Notes under the pieces: model-generated
Told to the model about the DNA's origin: nothing
The model's database searches: none
What the model saw: the letters and a program-made list of their open reading frames with translations, nothing else
NCBI GenBank assembly: GCA_025560025.1
Contig: CP048485.1
Coordinates: forward strand, 372,001-436,000
DNA length: 64,000 nt
Direction of reading: 5' to 3'
DNA from: Agrobacterium tumefaciens
GTDB lineage: Bacteria > Pseudomonadota > Alphaproteobacteria > Rhizobiales > Rhizobiaceae
Part shown: piece after piece, positions 43,202 to 51,653 of the stretch
Layout of the letters: each line of letters starts with the position of its first letter
Numbering within the stretch: position 1 is the stretch's first letter
Program-made: the position numbers and the translations under genes

Positions 43202-43572
43202 TTGAATAGTGAAATCGAGCTTCCGGTACAAAAGCAGCTTGAGGCCTACAATGCCCGTGACATCGATGCCTTCATGCTCTGGTGGGCTGATGACTGTCAG
43301 TATTACGCTTTCCCGGCGACGCTTCTGGCAGGAAGCGCGACAGAGATCCGAAAGCGCCACATCCAGCGCTTCAAGGAACCGGATCTCTATGGGAACTGCT
43401 GACGCGCATTGTCGTTGGCAATGTCGTCATCGACCATGAAACGGTCACCCGCAACTTTCCGGAAGGAAAGGGAGAGGTCGACGTTGCCTGCATCTATGAA
43501 GTTGAAAACGGCAGGATCGCCAAGGCCTGGTTCAAGATCGGTGAGCCGCGGATATTGTCGCGAAAATCCTAG
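43202..43572 (+). pseudogene. NTF2/SnoaL-like gene broken by a frameshift
   Basis: The first frame (43202-43402, 66 residues) begins with a polyketide-cyclase/steroid-isomerase-like segment (EAYNARDIDAFMLWWADDCQYYAFP, IRKRHIQRFKEPDLYG) and stops at TGA 43400-43402. Shifting by -1 at about 43395 restores a sensible continuation (LLTRIVVGNVVIDHETVTRN, then EVDVACIYEVENGRIAKAWFKIG) ending at TAG 43570-43572. Together they give one full-length NTF2-like protein of about 123 residues. One base seems missing in the run GGGAACTG, either by mutation or by sequencing error. No canonical slippery heptamer is present, so programmed shifting is unlikely. Confidence 0.7.
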
Positions 43573-43616
43573 CGCGTGCAAAGGGTGCGTGCGCGACTTT
43601 CCCTTCGTCCATGTCG

Positions 43617-43925
43617 CTATGCGGCGTGATCCGCCCGCATGGGGTGCCAGACGGAAATATCGCGCGGGACGTCGAGAAGCTCGGGCAGGGCATCGTGCCA
43701 TGCCTGCCGATAGGGCCGGTGAATCTGAACGTCGATGACGTCCTGATGGTCGCTCCAGGTCTCATGCAACAGGAAGCGGTTCTCGTTTTCACCGTCCCGG
43801 TGCAGGGTTGCGTTCACGAAGGTCTTTTCGTGCCGCATGGCGTCGAGCAGCGCATTCAGCAATTCGAGAAAGCGCTCGCGCTGGCCGGGGCGGACCTGAA
43901 AGCCGATGAGATAGGTGGTGTGCAC
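43617..43925 (-). CDS. Antibiotic biosynthesis monooxygenase-like (YgiN-type) protein
   Basis: The 102-residue protein is a ferredoxin-like ABM-domain protein (FQVRPGQRERFLELLNALLDAMRHEKTFVNATLHRD, NRFLLHETWSDHQDVIDVQIHRPY). The family acts as quinol or polyketide monooxygenases or heme-degrading enzymes; the substrate is unknown here. The start is a GTG at 43925, five bases after the stop codon of the XRE regulator gene on the same strand, so the pair is co-transcribed. Confidence 0.7.
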   Translation of the reverse strand: MHTTYLIGFQVRPGQRERFLELLNALLDAMRHEKTFVNATLHRDGENENRFLLHETWSDHQDVIDVQIHRPYRQAWHDALPELLDVPRDISVWHPMRADHAA

Positions 43926-43930
43926 GGGTG

Positions 43931-44725
43931 TTACTCCTTGGTGCCTTGCATCAGTGCTTCGCGGGTTGCCGCGTCAGCGGGGTAGAAACATTCCAGCACC
44001 AGTTCGGACAGCGTGACGTCTGTGGCCGTTCCGAAAACCGTGGTGGTTGAAATGAAGCTCAATATGCCGCCCGAAGATGGATCGCGAAGCTGGAGCGGTA
44101 TGGCCAGCGGATCGGTCCCGGCCGCATGCGGCGAGACCTTTGGCGCAGGATAGGCCGCAAGCTCCGCATGCAGCCGGGAAAGCACCTCGTCTCCCGTCTC
44201 TTCGACCTGACGGCGCAGGCGTTCCAGCAGGTGATGACGCCATTCGGCAAGATTGACGATGCGCGAACTCAGGCCCTGCGGATGCAGGCTCAGCCTCAGT
44301 GCGTTGAGCGGCGGGCGAAGCAGCTCTTCGGAAACGCCGGCCAGAAGCGACGTGATCGCCCCATTGGCGAGAACGACGTTCCAGTGCCGGTCAACGGCAA
44401 GGGCGGGAAAGGGCATATGCCCGTGCACCACGGTTTCAACCGCCTGCCGGGCCGCCGCCATATCAGGCGCATCCATCGGCCGTTCGGAATGAACAGGCGC
44501 ATAACCAGCCGCCAGCATCAGCCGGTTGGCGGCGCGGGCGGGCATGGAAAGCTGCTCGGCCAGTTTCGCGAGCATCTCGCGGCTGGGGGATGATCGTCCG
44601 CTTTCCACGAAACTCAGATGGCGCGCGGATATGTCCGCCTCCATCGCCAGATCGAGCTGGCTCAACCTGCGGCGCGCACGCCATTCCTTCAGCACCTGGC
44701 CGACATGTTCTCGATGATGTGTCAT
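43931..44725 (-). CDS. XRE-family regulator with MmyB-like ligand domain
   Basis: The 264-residue protein has an N-terminal helix-turn-helix (about 8-65; LKEWRARRRLSQLDLAMEADISARHLSFVESGRSSPSREML) and a C-terminal domain typical of the MmyB-like group (ALAVDRHWNVVLANGAITSLLAG and ALRLSLHPQGLSSRIVNLAEWRHHLLERL). It controls small genes such as the monooxygenase after it and the divergent SnoaL-like gene. The ATG at 44725 is the first sensible start; the frame is open to 44830 across the promoter. A perfect 17-bp palindrome lies in the divergent promoter. Confidence 0.85.
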   Translation of the reverse strand: MTHHREHVGQVLKEWRARRRLSQLDLAMEADISARHLSFVESGRSSPSREMLAKLAEQLSMPARAANRLMLAAGYAPVHSERPMDAPDMAAARQAVETVVHGHMPFPALAVDRHWNVVLANGAITSLLAGVSEELLRPPLNALRLSLHPQGLSSRIVNLAEWRHHLLERLRRQVEETGDEVLSRLHAELAAYPAPKVSPHAAGTDPLAIPLQLRDPSSGGILSFISTTTVFGTATDVTLSELVLECFYPADAATREALMQGTKE

Positions 44726-44759
44726 GCCCCGCAGCCTAGCAGAAGAGAGCGCCAATGCG

Positions 44760-44776
44760 ATTACCTCTGAGGTAAT
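44760..44776. promoter_or_regulatory. Perfect palindrome in the XRE/SnoaL divergent promoter
   Basis: ATTACCTCTGAGGTAAT has eight-base arms around one base. It lies 35 bp from the XRE start codon and 57 bp from the SnoaL-like start codon, a natural operator position for the XRE regulator. Confidence 0.75.
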
Positions 44777-44832
44777 TGTTCCGCTTCCCGACCCACGGCA
44801 TGTTTGGGCCGTCAACCAGAAGGAGCGCAATC

Positions 44833-45195
44833 ATGACGCAGCATCTCGCAATCGCCCAAACCTATCTCGCAGCCTGGAACGAGGAGGACAATGAACGCCG
44901 CAGGCATCTCGTCGGTCAGGCATGGGCAGGAAATACGCGCTACGTCGATCCGCTGATGCAGGGCGAAGGCCAGCAGGGGATTGCCGCGATGATCGAGGCG
45001 GCACGGCAGAAATTTCCGGGATATCGTTTTGTTCTTGCCGGCACCCCGGATGGCCACGGCAATTTCACCCGTTTCTCATGGCGTCTGATTTCGCCTGATG
45101 GGGACGATGTTGCGGGTGGTACCGACGTCGTCAGCCTGAATGCCGAGGGGCGGATCGAAAATGTCGTCGGTTTTCTCGACGGCGCGGCATCCTGA
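44833..45195 (+). CDS. SnoaL/NTF2-like protein
   Basis: The 120-residue protein has the NTF2-like fold of SnoaL-type cyclases and isomerases (AQTYLAAWNEEDNERRRHLV, RYVDPLMQGEGQQGIAAMIEAARQKFPGYRF, FTRFSWRLISPDG, VVSLNAEGRIENVVGFLD). These proteins act on varied small molecules or have no known activity. GGAG lies eight bases before the ATG. It is divergent from the XRE regulator and probably its target. A related but broken NTF2-like gene lies 1.3 kb away. Confidence 0.75.
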   Translation: MTQHLAIAQTYLAAWNEEDNERRRHLVGQAWAGNTRYVDPLMQGEGQQGIAAMIEAARQKFPGYRFVLAGTPDGHGNFTRFSWRLISPDGDDVAGGTDVVSLNAEGRIENVVGFLDGAAS

Positions 45196-45199
45196 GAAC

Positions 45200-45220
45200 G
45201 AGGCGGGATCGTCCCGCCTC
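45200..45220. terminator. Bidirectional hairpin between SnoaL-like gene and dxs
   Basis: GAGGCGGGA-TCG-TCCCGCCTC is a perfect nine-base stem between the convergent ends of the SnoaL-like gene and dxs. The flanking T-tracts are weak. Confidence 0.6.
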
Positions 45221-45237
45221 CTGTCCCGGCAATCTTG

Positions 45238-47148
45238 TCAGCCGGCGAAACCGACGCCGGCCTGACGCTGGCCGAGCGCATGGAACACGGTGGAAACGAT
45301 GCCGGCCCGGTCGAGGCCGGCATTGGCATACATGGTCTCTGGTTTTGCCTGCTCTACCCACTGGTCTGGCAGGGTCAGTGTCCGGACCTTCGGGCCATGG
45401 TCGAGCAGGCCGGCGCTCGCCATGAAATGCAGCACATGCGCGCCGAAACCGCCAACGGAGCCTTCCTCGATGGTCACCAGCACCTCGTGATGGGCGGCCA
45501 GCTGGCGGATGAGATCGAGATCGAGCGGCTTGGCGAAGCGCGCATCGGCAACCGTGGTGGAAAGGCCGGCCGCTTCAAGGTCTTCGGCCGCCGCCAGGCA
45601 TTCCGCAAGGCGCGTGCCGAAGGAGAGCAGCGCAACCTTGGTGCCCTCCTTGATGATGCGGCCCTTGCCGATCTGAAGAATCTCGCCGCGCGCGGGCATC
45701 TCGACGCCCACACCTTCGCCGCGCGGGTAACGGAAGGAAATCGGGCCTTCATCATAGGCCGCCGCCGTGCGCACCATATGTTTCAGCTCCGCCTCGTCGG
45801 ACGCCGCCATCACCACCATGCCGGGCAGGGTGGCGAGGAAAGTCGTGTCGAAGGAACCGGCATGGGTCGGCCCGTCAGCACCGACAAAACCGGCGCGGTC
45901 GATGGGGAAACGTACCGGCAGGCTCTGGATCGCCACATCATGCACTAGTTGGTCGTAACCGCGTTGCAGGAAGGTGGAATAAAGCGCGCAGAACGGCTTG
46001 TAACCATCAGCCGCAAGCCCGGCCGCAAAGGTGACGGCGTGCTGTTCGGCAATGCCGACATCGAAGGTGCGGGACGGGAAAAGCTCGGCCATCTTGTCGA
46101 GGCCGGTGCCGTTCGGCATGGCGGCGGTGACGCCGATGATCTTGTCGTCGAGGGTGGCTTCCTGAATCAGGGCTTCGGCAAAGACGCTGGTATAGCTCGG
46201 CGCATTCGGCTTGGCTTTCGCCTGCGCACCGGTGATGACGTCGAACTTGTTGACGCCGTGATATTTGTCGGCTGCGGCTTCCGCCGGTGCATAACCCTTG
46301 CCCTTCTGCGTCACCACATGGATGAGGACAGGGCCTTTCTGGTTGTCGCGCACATTGCGCAGCACCGGCAGCAGGTGATCGAAGGAGTGACCGTCGATTG
46401 GGCCGATGTGATAGAAGCCAAGCTCTTCGAACAGCGTGCCGCCGGTCACATAACCGCGCGCATGGGTCACGGCGCGGGTGATGGCGCGGTCGATGGTCTT
46501 GCCGAGATAGGCCGTCAGTTTCTTGCCGAAATCGCGGAAGCCCATATAGGTGCGGCCGGAGGCGAGACGTGCCAGATAAGCGCTCATCGCGCCCGTCGGC
46601 GGCGCAATCGACATATCGTTGTCGTTGAGAATGACGATCAGCCGCGCATCGAGCGCGCCGGCATTGTTCAGCGCTTCGAACGCCATGCCTGCCGACATCG
46701 AGCCGTCACCGATGACGGCGATCACCTTACGGTCGCTCTGATCCAGCCCCGCCGCCACGGCCATGCCGAGACCGGCGGAAATGGAGGTGGAGGAATGGCC
46801 CGCGCCGAAATCGTCATAGTCACTTTCCGCACGACGCGTGAAACCGGAAAGCCCGCCTTCCTGGCGCAGCGTGCGAATGCGGTCGCGCCGGCCAGTGAGG
46901 ATTTTATGCGGATAACATTGGTGTCCGACATCGAAGATCAGCCGGTCTTCCGGCGTGTTGAAGACCTTGTGAATGGCAATCGTCAATTCCACCACGCCAA
47001 GGCCGGCACCCAGATGGCCACCGGTCTTCGACACCGCGTCGATCATCTCGTCGCGCAGTTCCCGTGCCAGTTCCGGCAGGTCGCGATCGTCGATCTCCTT
47101 GAGATCGGAGGGGAAATTCACCCGGTCGAGCAGTGGGGTCTGGGGCAT
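45238..47148 (-). CDS. dxs: 1-deoxy-D-xylulose-5-phosphate synthase
   Basis: Dxs condenses pyruvate and glyceraldehyde 3-phosphate, the first step of the MEP isoprenoid pathway and of thiamine and pyridoxal synthesis. The 636-residue enzyme has the TPP-binding [18 protein letters not shown] and later [28 protein letters not shown], a central [14 protein letters not shown] segment with the catalytic Glu, and [17 protein letters not shown] near the end. I prefer the ATG at 47148; a TTG at 47157 with AAAGG upstream is also possible. In relatives it sits in a run with xseB and tlyA; here a pirin gene and a block of accessory genes have come between. Confidence 0.97.
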   Translation of the reverse strand: MPQTPLLDRVNFPSDLKEIDDRDLPELARELRDEMIDAVSKTGGHLGAGLGVVELTIAIHKVFNTPEDRLIFDVGHQCYPHKILTGRRDRIRTLRQEGGLSGFTRRAESDYDDFGAGHSSTSISAGLGMAVAAGLDQSDRKVIAVIGDGSMSAGMAFEALNNAGALDARLIVILNDNDMSIAPPTGAMSAYLARLASGRTYMGFRDFGKKLTAYLGKTIDRAITRAVTHARGYVTGGTLFEELGFYHIGPIDGHSFDHLLPVLRNVRDNQKGPVLIHVVTQKGKGYAPAEAAADKYHGVNKFDVITGAQAKAKPNAPSYTSVFAEALIQEATLDDKIIGVTAAMPNGTGLDKMAELFPSRTFDVGIAEQHAVTFAAGLAADGYKPFCALYSTFLQRGYDQLVHDVAIQSLPVRFPIDRAGFVGADGPTHAGSFDTTFLATLPGMVVMAASDEAELKHMVRTAAAYDEGPISFRYPRGEGVGVEMPARGEILQIGKGRIIKEGTKVALLSFGTRLAECLAAAEDLEAAGLSTTVADARFAKPLDLDLIRQLAAHHEVLVTIEEGSVGGFGAHVLHFMASAGLLDHGPKVRTLTLPDQWVEQAKPETMYANAGLDRAGIVSTVFHALGQRQAGVGFAG

Positions 47149-47256
47149 TCCGGTCAATCGTTCGGCCTTTTCTCGTGGTCAGCAGGGGGCACCGGAGCGG
47201 CTTTCATGGTGAAAGCCGACGGTCCACTCCTGCATGTCGTACACTTCTATAGAATT

Positions 47257-48180
47257 TCAACCTTCCGGCAAAGGGACAAACTCTTCTTCGTCGCCGGGAA
47301 CGATATCGAAGCGTCCGGTTCTCCACTCCTGTTTGGCCTGCTCTATGCGTTCTTTTGATGACGAAACGAAGTTCCACCAGATGTAGCGGCGTTGATTGAG
47401 CGCCGCCCCGCCGAAGATCATGATGTGACAGCCATTGCTGCCGGCCTGCAACGTGATGTCGTCGCCCGGCCGGAAGACGAGCAGCTGGTCGGCGGCGAAA
47501 ATATCACCCGCGACATCCAGAGAACCGGACAGAATATAGATCGCCCGTTCCTCATGATCGGCGGAGAAGGGAAATTTCACCCCCGGTTCCAGCGTCAGAT
47601 CGACATAAAGCGTATCGGTAAAGGCCGAAACCGGGGAGGTGAGGCCTTCGAATTCGCCGATCACCACGCGGCCGGACGCGCCCTTGATATCGATCAGAGG
47701 CATGTCTTCCTTGGCCGTATGGGCAAAGGCCGGGTCGATTTCTTCCATGTGGTCCGGCAGGGCAAGCCATGTCTGCAGTCCGGACATGGAAAGCGGGTGG
47801 CCACGCAGGTTTTCCGGCGTGCGTTCCGAATGCACGATGCCACGCCCGGCCGTCATCAGGTTGATATCGCCGGGGCGGATGACAAGTTCGGTGCCGAGAC
47901 TGTCCCGGTGCTTGATTTCGCCGTCGAACAGATAGGTAACGGTGGAAAGTCCGATATGCGGATGCGGCTTGACGTCGAGCGCCTCACCCGCCTTCAGGAT
48001 CGCCGGGCCCATGCGGTCGAAAAAGATGAACGGTCCCACAAGCCGCCGCTGCCGGGTCGGCAGGGCACGGCGCACGGCAAAGCCGCCAATATCGCTCGTG
48101 CGGGGAATGATCAGGTTTTCGATGGCATCGCAGGCAAAAGCATCACCCGCGACGGGATCGTTGCCGGGAAAGAAGGACAT
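47257..48180 (-). CDS. Pirin family protein
   Basis: The 307-residue protein is a two-cupin pirin. The N-terminal cupin keeps the metal ligands in KPHPHIGLSTVTYLFDGEIKHRD and GIVHSE, with GPFIFFDRMGP before them; the C-terminal cupin holds AIYILSGSLDV and HIMIFGGAALNQRRYIWWNFVSSS. Pirins bind Fe2+ and some cleave quercetin; the role here is unknown. GAGGAG lies five bases before the ATG. It lies between dxs and xseB on the same strand. Confidence 0.88.
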   Translation of the reverse strand: MSFFPGNDPVAGDAFACDAIENLIIPRTSDIGGFAVRRALPTRQRRLVGPFIFFDRMGPAILKAGEALDVKPHPHIGLSTVTYLFDGEIKHRDSLGTELVIRPGDINLMTAGRGIVHSERTPENLRGHPLSMSGLQTWLALPDHMEEIDPAFAHTAKEDMPLIDIKGASGRVVIGEFEGLTSPVSAFTDTLYVDLTLEPGVKFPFSADHEERAIYILSGSLDVAGDIFAADQLLVFRPGDDITLQAGSNGCHIMIFGGAALNQRRYIWWNFVSSSKERIEQAKQEWRTGRFDIVPGDEEEFVPLPEG

Positions 48181-48318
48181 CGCAAGCTCCTCGTATCGTC
48201 TGGCGGGAGTTTAGCATAACCGAGCGGGAGGGGGAGTATCGGGATGTCGAACGCTGTGTTTGTGCATTGTCACCGGTTGCGCGGGAGAGAGTTGAACGTG
48301 GCTTGACCTACAGCCTCC

Positions 48319-48433
48319 CTCATTCCTGTGCTTGTCACAGGAATCCAGCCGACGCGCGTCTGCGCGGCGATAAGAGTCTTTTCAGCCCAAGGACTTGGTC
48401 TGACTAGATTCCTGTGACAAGCACAGGAATGAG
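48319..48433. repeat. Palindromic intergenic repeat, family 1 copy C
   Basis: Arms of about 32 nt (48319-48350 and 48402-48433) built on CATTCCTGTGCTTGTCACAG flank the same core as copy A (CGCGTCTGCGCGGCG...GCCCAAGGACTTGG). The copy lies between the xseB stop codon and the pirin start codon. Arms and core are almost the same as in copy A, 42 kb away. Confidence 0.85.
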
Positions 48434-48444
48434 GAAGGGGAAAA

Positions 48445-48699
48445 TCACTCCCCGTCGAGCGCCTCCACACCCTGCGGCTTGCCCGCACGATCGAGACGGA
48501 TTTTCTCGATTCGCTTTTCGGCAGCGTTCAACAGCGTCTCGCAATGCTTCTTCAGGGCTTCGCCGCGCTCATAAATGGCGATGGATTCGTCCAGCGCCAC
48601 GTCTCCGCGCTCCAGCCGTGCGACAATGCTTTCCAGCTCGGCGACGGCCTTTTCGAAGGAATAACCGCTGACATCGGCTGTGTTGGCATTTTCCGTCAT
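48445..48699 (-). CDS. xseB: Exodeoxyribonuclease VII small subunit
   Basis: XseB binds XseA to form exonuclease VII, which degrades single-stranded DNA. The 84-residue helical protein contains the conserved [36 protein letters not shown] and a C-terminal [11 protein letters not shown] start at the ATG at 48699, six bases after AAGGG; a TTG two codons upstream overlaps the stop of the deacetylase-like gene. It follows that gene on the same strand. Confidence 0.93.
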   Translation of the reverse strand: MTENANTADVSGYSFEKAVAELESIVARLERGDVALDESIAIYERGEALKKHCETLLNAAEKRIEKIRLDRAGKPQGVEALDGE

Positions 48700-48701
48700 G
48701 T

Positions 48702-49637
48702 TCAACCCTTCATCATTCTCAAAATATGCATGGCCGCCGATTCCGCCAGCCCTTCCAGATCATAACCGCCTTCAAGCAGGCTGACGACCCGGTTCGAGGC
48801 GTATTTGTCCGCCATTTCCAGCAGCCGCCCCGTCGCCCAGTCGAAATCCTCACCGACCAGATTGATCTGCGCCAAGGGATCGCGGTGATGCGCATCGAAA
48901 CCGGCGGAGATGAGGATGAGATCGGGCGAGAAATCGGCAATGGCTGGCAACACGCGGGATTTGAAGGCCTCGCGGAAATATTCGCTGCCGGTGTTGGGCG
49001 AAAGCGGCGCGTTGACGATATTGTTCTTCACGCCGGTTTCGTTTTTGTCGCCGCTCCACGGGTAAAGCGGCATCTGGTGGGTGGAACAGAACAGCACGGA
49101 TGTGTCGTTCCAGAAGATATCCTGCGTGCCGTTACCGTGATGCACGTCCCAGTCGATGATGGCGACGCGTTCCGCGCCGTGCGCCTTCTGGGCATGGCGG
49201 GCGGCAATGGCCACATTGTTGAAAAGGCAGAAGCCCATGGCCTTTGCGGTTTCCGCATGATGGCCGGGCGGGCGGGCCGCGACGAAGACATTGTCGGCAG
49301 CGCCGGTAAACACGTCATCCACCGCCGCCATGGCCGCACCGATGCCGGTCAGCGCCGCCTGCAGGCTTTTTTGCGAAACGTAAGTGTCGGCCTCGACGCG
49401 GTTGATCTCGCCATCCTCTTCGGGGATCTGCCGCATGATGGCAAGCAGATGCTCCTCCGGATGAACCAGCAGCACCGCATCCTCATTGGCCTGCGGGGCT
49501 TCTTTGCGTTCCAGCCGCTCGAAATTCGGATGTTCAAGCGCGATGTTCAGCGACCGCAGGCGGTCCGGCCGCTCGGGGTGGCCGGATGGCGTGATATGCT
49601 CCAGGAAGATCGGATGTTCGTATAAACGCGTCGCCAT
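48702..49637 (-). CDS. Histone deacetylase-like (AcuC/class II) amidohydrolase
   Basis: The 311-residue enzyme has the arginase/deacetylase fold: [24 protein letters not shown] with the two active-site histidines, [15 protein letters not shown] and [15 protein letters not shown] with the Asp/His/Asp zinc ligands, and [12 protein letters not shown] with the glycine-rich loop. Members deacetylate polyamines or other acetylated substrates; the physiological substrate is unknown here. GGAGG precedes the ATG at 49637. Its linkage to xseB and dxs is usual in alphaproteobacteria. Confidence 0.9.
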   Translation of the reverse strand: MATRLYEHPIFLEHITPSGHPERPDRLRSLNIALEHPNFERLERKEAPQANEDAVLLVHPEEHLLAIMRQIPEEDGEINRVEADTYVSQKSLQAALTGIGAAMAAVDDVFTGAADNVFVAARPPGHHAETAKAMGFCLFNNVAIAARHAQKAHGAERVAIIDWDVHHGNGTQDIFWNDTSVLFCSTHQMPLYPWSGDKNETGVKNNIVNAPLSPNTGSEYFREAFKSRVLPAIADFSPDLILISAGFDAHHRDPLAQINLVGEDFDWATGRLLEMADKYASNRVVSLLEGGYDLEGLAESAAMHILRMMKG

Positions 49638-49662
49638 TCTTTTCCTCCCGAAGAAAGTCTGT

Positions 49663-50226
49663 TCAGACGCGCTGCGGCAGAAGCGGATAACCGGCCATCA
49701 CGGCGCGGCCGGCAAGTGCGGCAAGCACGGCCTTCAGCGCATCGCCCGGAATGAAGGCGAGCGAACCCATGAAGGCCTTTTCGAAACCGAGCCCGACGAC
49801 CAGCGCCAGATAGGTGATGCCGAAAGCATAAAGCACGACCACGCCGCCGATCAGGCTGGCGACGAAAAAGCCGATGCCCTGTGTGAGAGCAGACTGGCCG
49901 CGATTGACGAGTTTTTCCGAGAGCGTGCCGGTGACGAAAACCGCCGCGATCCAGCCGATCAGGAAGCCCGTGGTCGGCGTGGTGAAGATGGAAAGACCAC
50001 CGCGTCCGCCCGAAAGCACAGGCAGGCCGATGGCGGCAATCAGGATCGTCAGGAGAACCGCCAGCGTACCGCGCTTTGCGCCCAGCACGACACCGGCCAG
50101 CATGACGCCGAGCGACTGCGCGGTGATCGGCACGGGGATGAAACCGAGCGTGATCGGCGGCAGAAGCCCGAGTGCGATGATGATGGCGGAAAACAGCGAA
50201 ATCAGCACAAGGTCGCGGGTCGTCAT
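49663..50226 (-). CDS. bioY: BioY, substrate-binding S component of the biotin transporter
   Basis: The 187-residue membrane protein has six hydrophobic segments and the BioY landmarks ITLGFIPVPITAQSLGVMLAGVVLGAKRG and LPVLSGGRGGLSIFTTPTTGFLIGW. It captures biotin and passes it through the BioMN energy module encoded by the next genes upstream. I start at MTTRDLVLISLF (50226); the frame is open to 50313 but that part is hydrophilic and lies in the bioN gene. It is the last gene of the bioM-bioN-bioY operon. Confidence 0.93.
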   Translation of the reverse strand: MTTRDLVLISLFSAIIIALGLLPPITLGFIPVPITAQSLGVMLAGVVLGAKRGTLAVLLTILIAAIGLPVLSGGRGGLSIFTTPTTGFLIGWIAAVFVTGTLSEKLVNRGQSALTQGIGFFVASLIGGVVVLYAFGITYLALVVGLGFEKAFMGSLAFIPGDALKAVLAALAGRAVMAGYPLLPQRV

Positions 50227-50257
50227 GGCTCGGAAACTCCGGATGGTTATCTGGCCG

Positions 50258-50863
50258 TCAGCTTTGGCCTCTGAAACCGCGCGCGTCAATGGCGTCGGCA
50301 ATGGCATCGGCATCCTTCAACGTCATAATGACGAGCGGCACGATAATGGTGGCCATCCGCAGGGGCAGGCCGCGTGCCCGGTGCGCATCACGCACCGCAT
50401 GGTAACGGTTGACGATTTCAGGCACGAAACGCACGACGAGCCCGACCGCAAGCCCGATATCGGCGGCCTTCACCAGCCCCAGCCTTTCCAGCGGGGCGGC
50501 GGCAAGCGCGATCTCGTCCATGAATTGCGAAATGCTGACGGTGATGGTGACGGCGGTGGCAAGCAGCGCCAGCGCCGTCAGCCGCAAAAGATTGACTGTC
50601 GCATCATGGGTCGGAAGCAAAAGATAGCTGAAGACCGCGACGAGGAAGATGGTCAGCATCACCGGCCGCAGCCGCAGGCCGATGTCCTTGAAGGGCAGCC
50701 GCGTAGCGCCCAGAATGAAGGCGGCCAGAACCGTCGCGCCTGCGAGAACCAGCAGATCGCGGGTGAGGAACAATGCGATGCTGAAACCCATGAGCGCCAG
50801 AAGCTTGATGCGCGGCGAGACGCGGTAGAGCCAGCCGGTGCCTTCCACATGCAGTGATTTCAT
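50258..50863 (-). CDS. bioN: BioN, transmembrane T component of the biotin transporter
   Basis: The 201-residue ECF T protein has an N-terminal amphipathic part, several membrane helices, and the cytoplasmic coupling motif with two Ala-Arg-Gly triplets (DAHRARGLPLR and AIDARGFRG) that contacts the ATPases. Its start codon overlaps the stop of bioM (ATGA), and bioY follows after 31 bp. Together the three form the BioMNY transporter known from rhizobia. Confidence 0.93.
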   Translation of the reverse strand: MKSLHVEGTGWLYRVSPRIKLLALMGFSIALFLTRDLLVLAGATVLAAFILGATRLPFKDIGLRLRPVMLTIFLVAVFSYLLLPTHDATVNLLRLTALALLATAVTITVSISQFMDEIALAAAPLERLGLVKAADIGLAVGLVVRFVPEIVNRYHAVRDAHRARGLPLRMATIIVPLVIMTLKDADAIADAIDARGFRGQS

Positions 50864-51540
50864 CGCGATGCCACCTCCAGATAGCGCGCTACCGCTTCTT
50901 CGGGGGCGGCGTCGGCGACCAGCGCGCCTTCATGGAAAACCAGCACCCGGTCGAAACCCGCAACCAGCGGCAGATCGTGGGTGATGACAACAAGCGCCTG
51001 CGACAGCGCCGCCATGGTCTTTTCCACGGTGGCTCGGTTTTTGAGATCGAGCTGGTTGGTCGGCTCATCGAGAATGAGGATTTGCGGTTCGGTGACCAGA
51101 AGCGCCGCCAGCGCCGCAAGCTGTAATTCGCCGCCGGAAAGCTCATGCGCGCGCCGTTCTTCGAGGTGAGGAATGCCGAGCCGGGCGAGAACGGCCTTTA
51201 CCCGGTTTTCGGTTTCCGCCTTGCCGAGACCGAGCCGCTTCAGCCCGAAGGCAACATCGTCGCGCACGATTGGCAGGATGATCTGGTTCTGCGGATTCTG
51301 GAAGATGAAGCCGACCGCCTGCAACACCGCCTTGGCGTCGCTCACGGTGTCGAGGCCGTTCACCGCAACCTTGCCCTCGCTCGGCTTGTTCAGCCCATTG
51401 ATCAGCCGCGCAAATGTGGTCTTGCCGGAACCATTGAGGCCGATCACGCCGATACGCCGTTCCGTCAATGTCAGAGACAGCGGCTGCAGGGCCTGCCGGC
51501 CCTCGAAAGCGACGCCGGCGGCGTTAAAACGGATTTCCAA
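50860..51540 (-). CDS. bioM: BioM, ATPase of the biotin transporter
   Basis: The 226-residue ABC ATPase has Walker A GLNGSGKTT, Q-loop FIFQNPQNQII, signature LSGGELQLAALAALL, Walker B ILILDEPTN and the H-loop in VVITHDL. It is the first gene of the bioM-bioN-bioY operon. No BioR-type operator (TTATAGATAA) is evident in the 113-bp gap upstream, so regulation is not clear. Confidence 0.93.
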   Translation of the reverse strand: MEIRFNAAGVAFEGRQALQPLSLTLTERRIGVIGLNGSGKTTFARLINGLNKPSEGKVAVNGLDTVSDAKAVLQAVGFIFQNPQNQIILPIVRDDVAFGLKRLGLGKAETENRVKAVLARLGIPHLEERRAHELSGGELQLAALAALLVTEPQILILDEPTNQLDLKNRATVEKTMAALSQALVVITHDLPLVAGFDRVLVFHEGALVADAAPEEAVARYLEVASR

Positions 51541-51653
51541 GCTTACATCCTCGCGCTCTTTTTCCGGTTCTATACCCCGTCATCAACAGAAGTGAAACAA
51601 GGAACAAAAAAAGAACATTGCAATCCTGAAAAAGCCGTCATACTTTCTGCTCC

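Noticed and set aside
43390..43402. Programmed -1 frameshift in the NTF2-like gene
   Set aside because: The shift region reads TATGGGAACTGC, which is not an X-XXY-YYZ slippery heptamer, and no stable downstream hairpin is obvious. A mutation or sequencing error is simpler.
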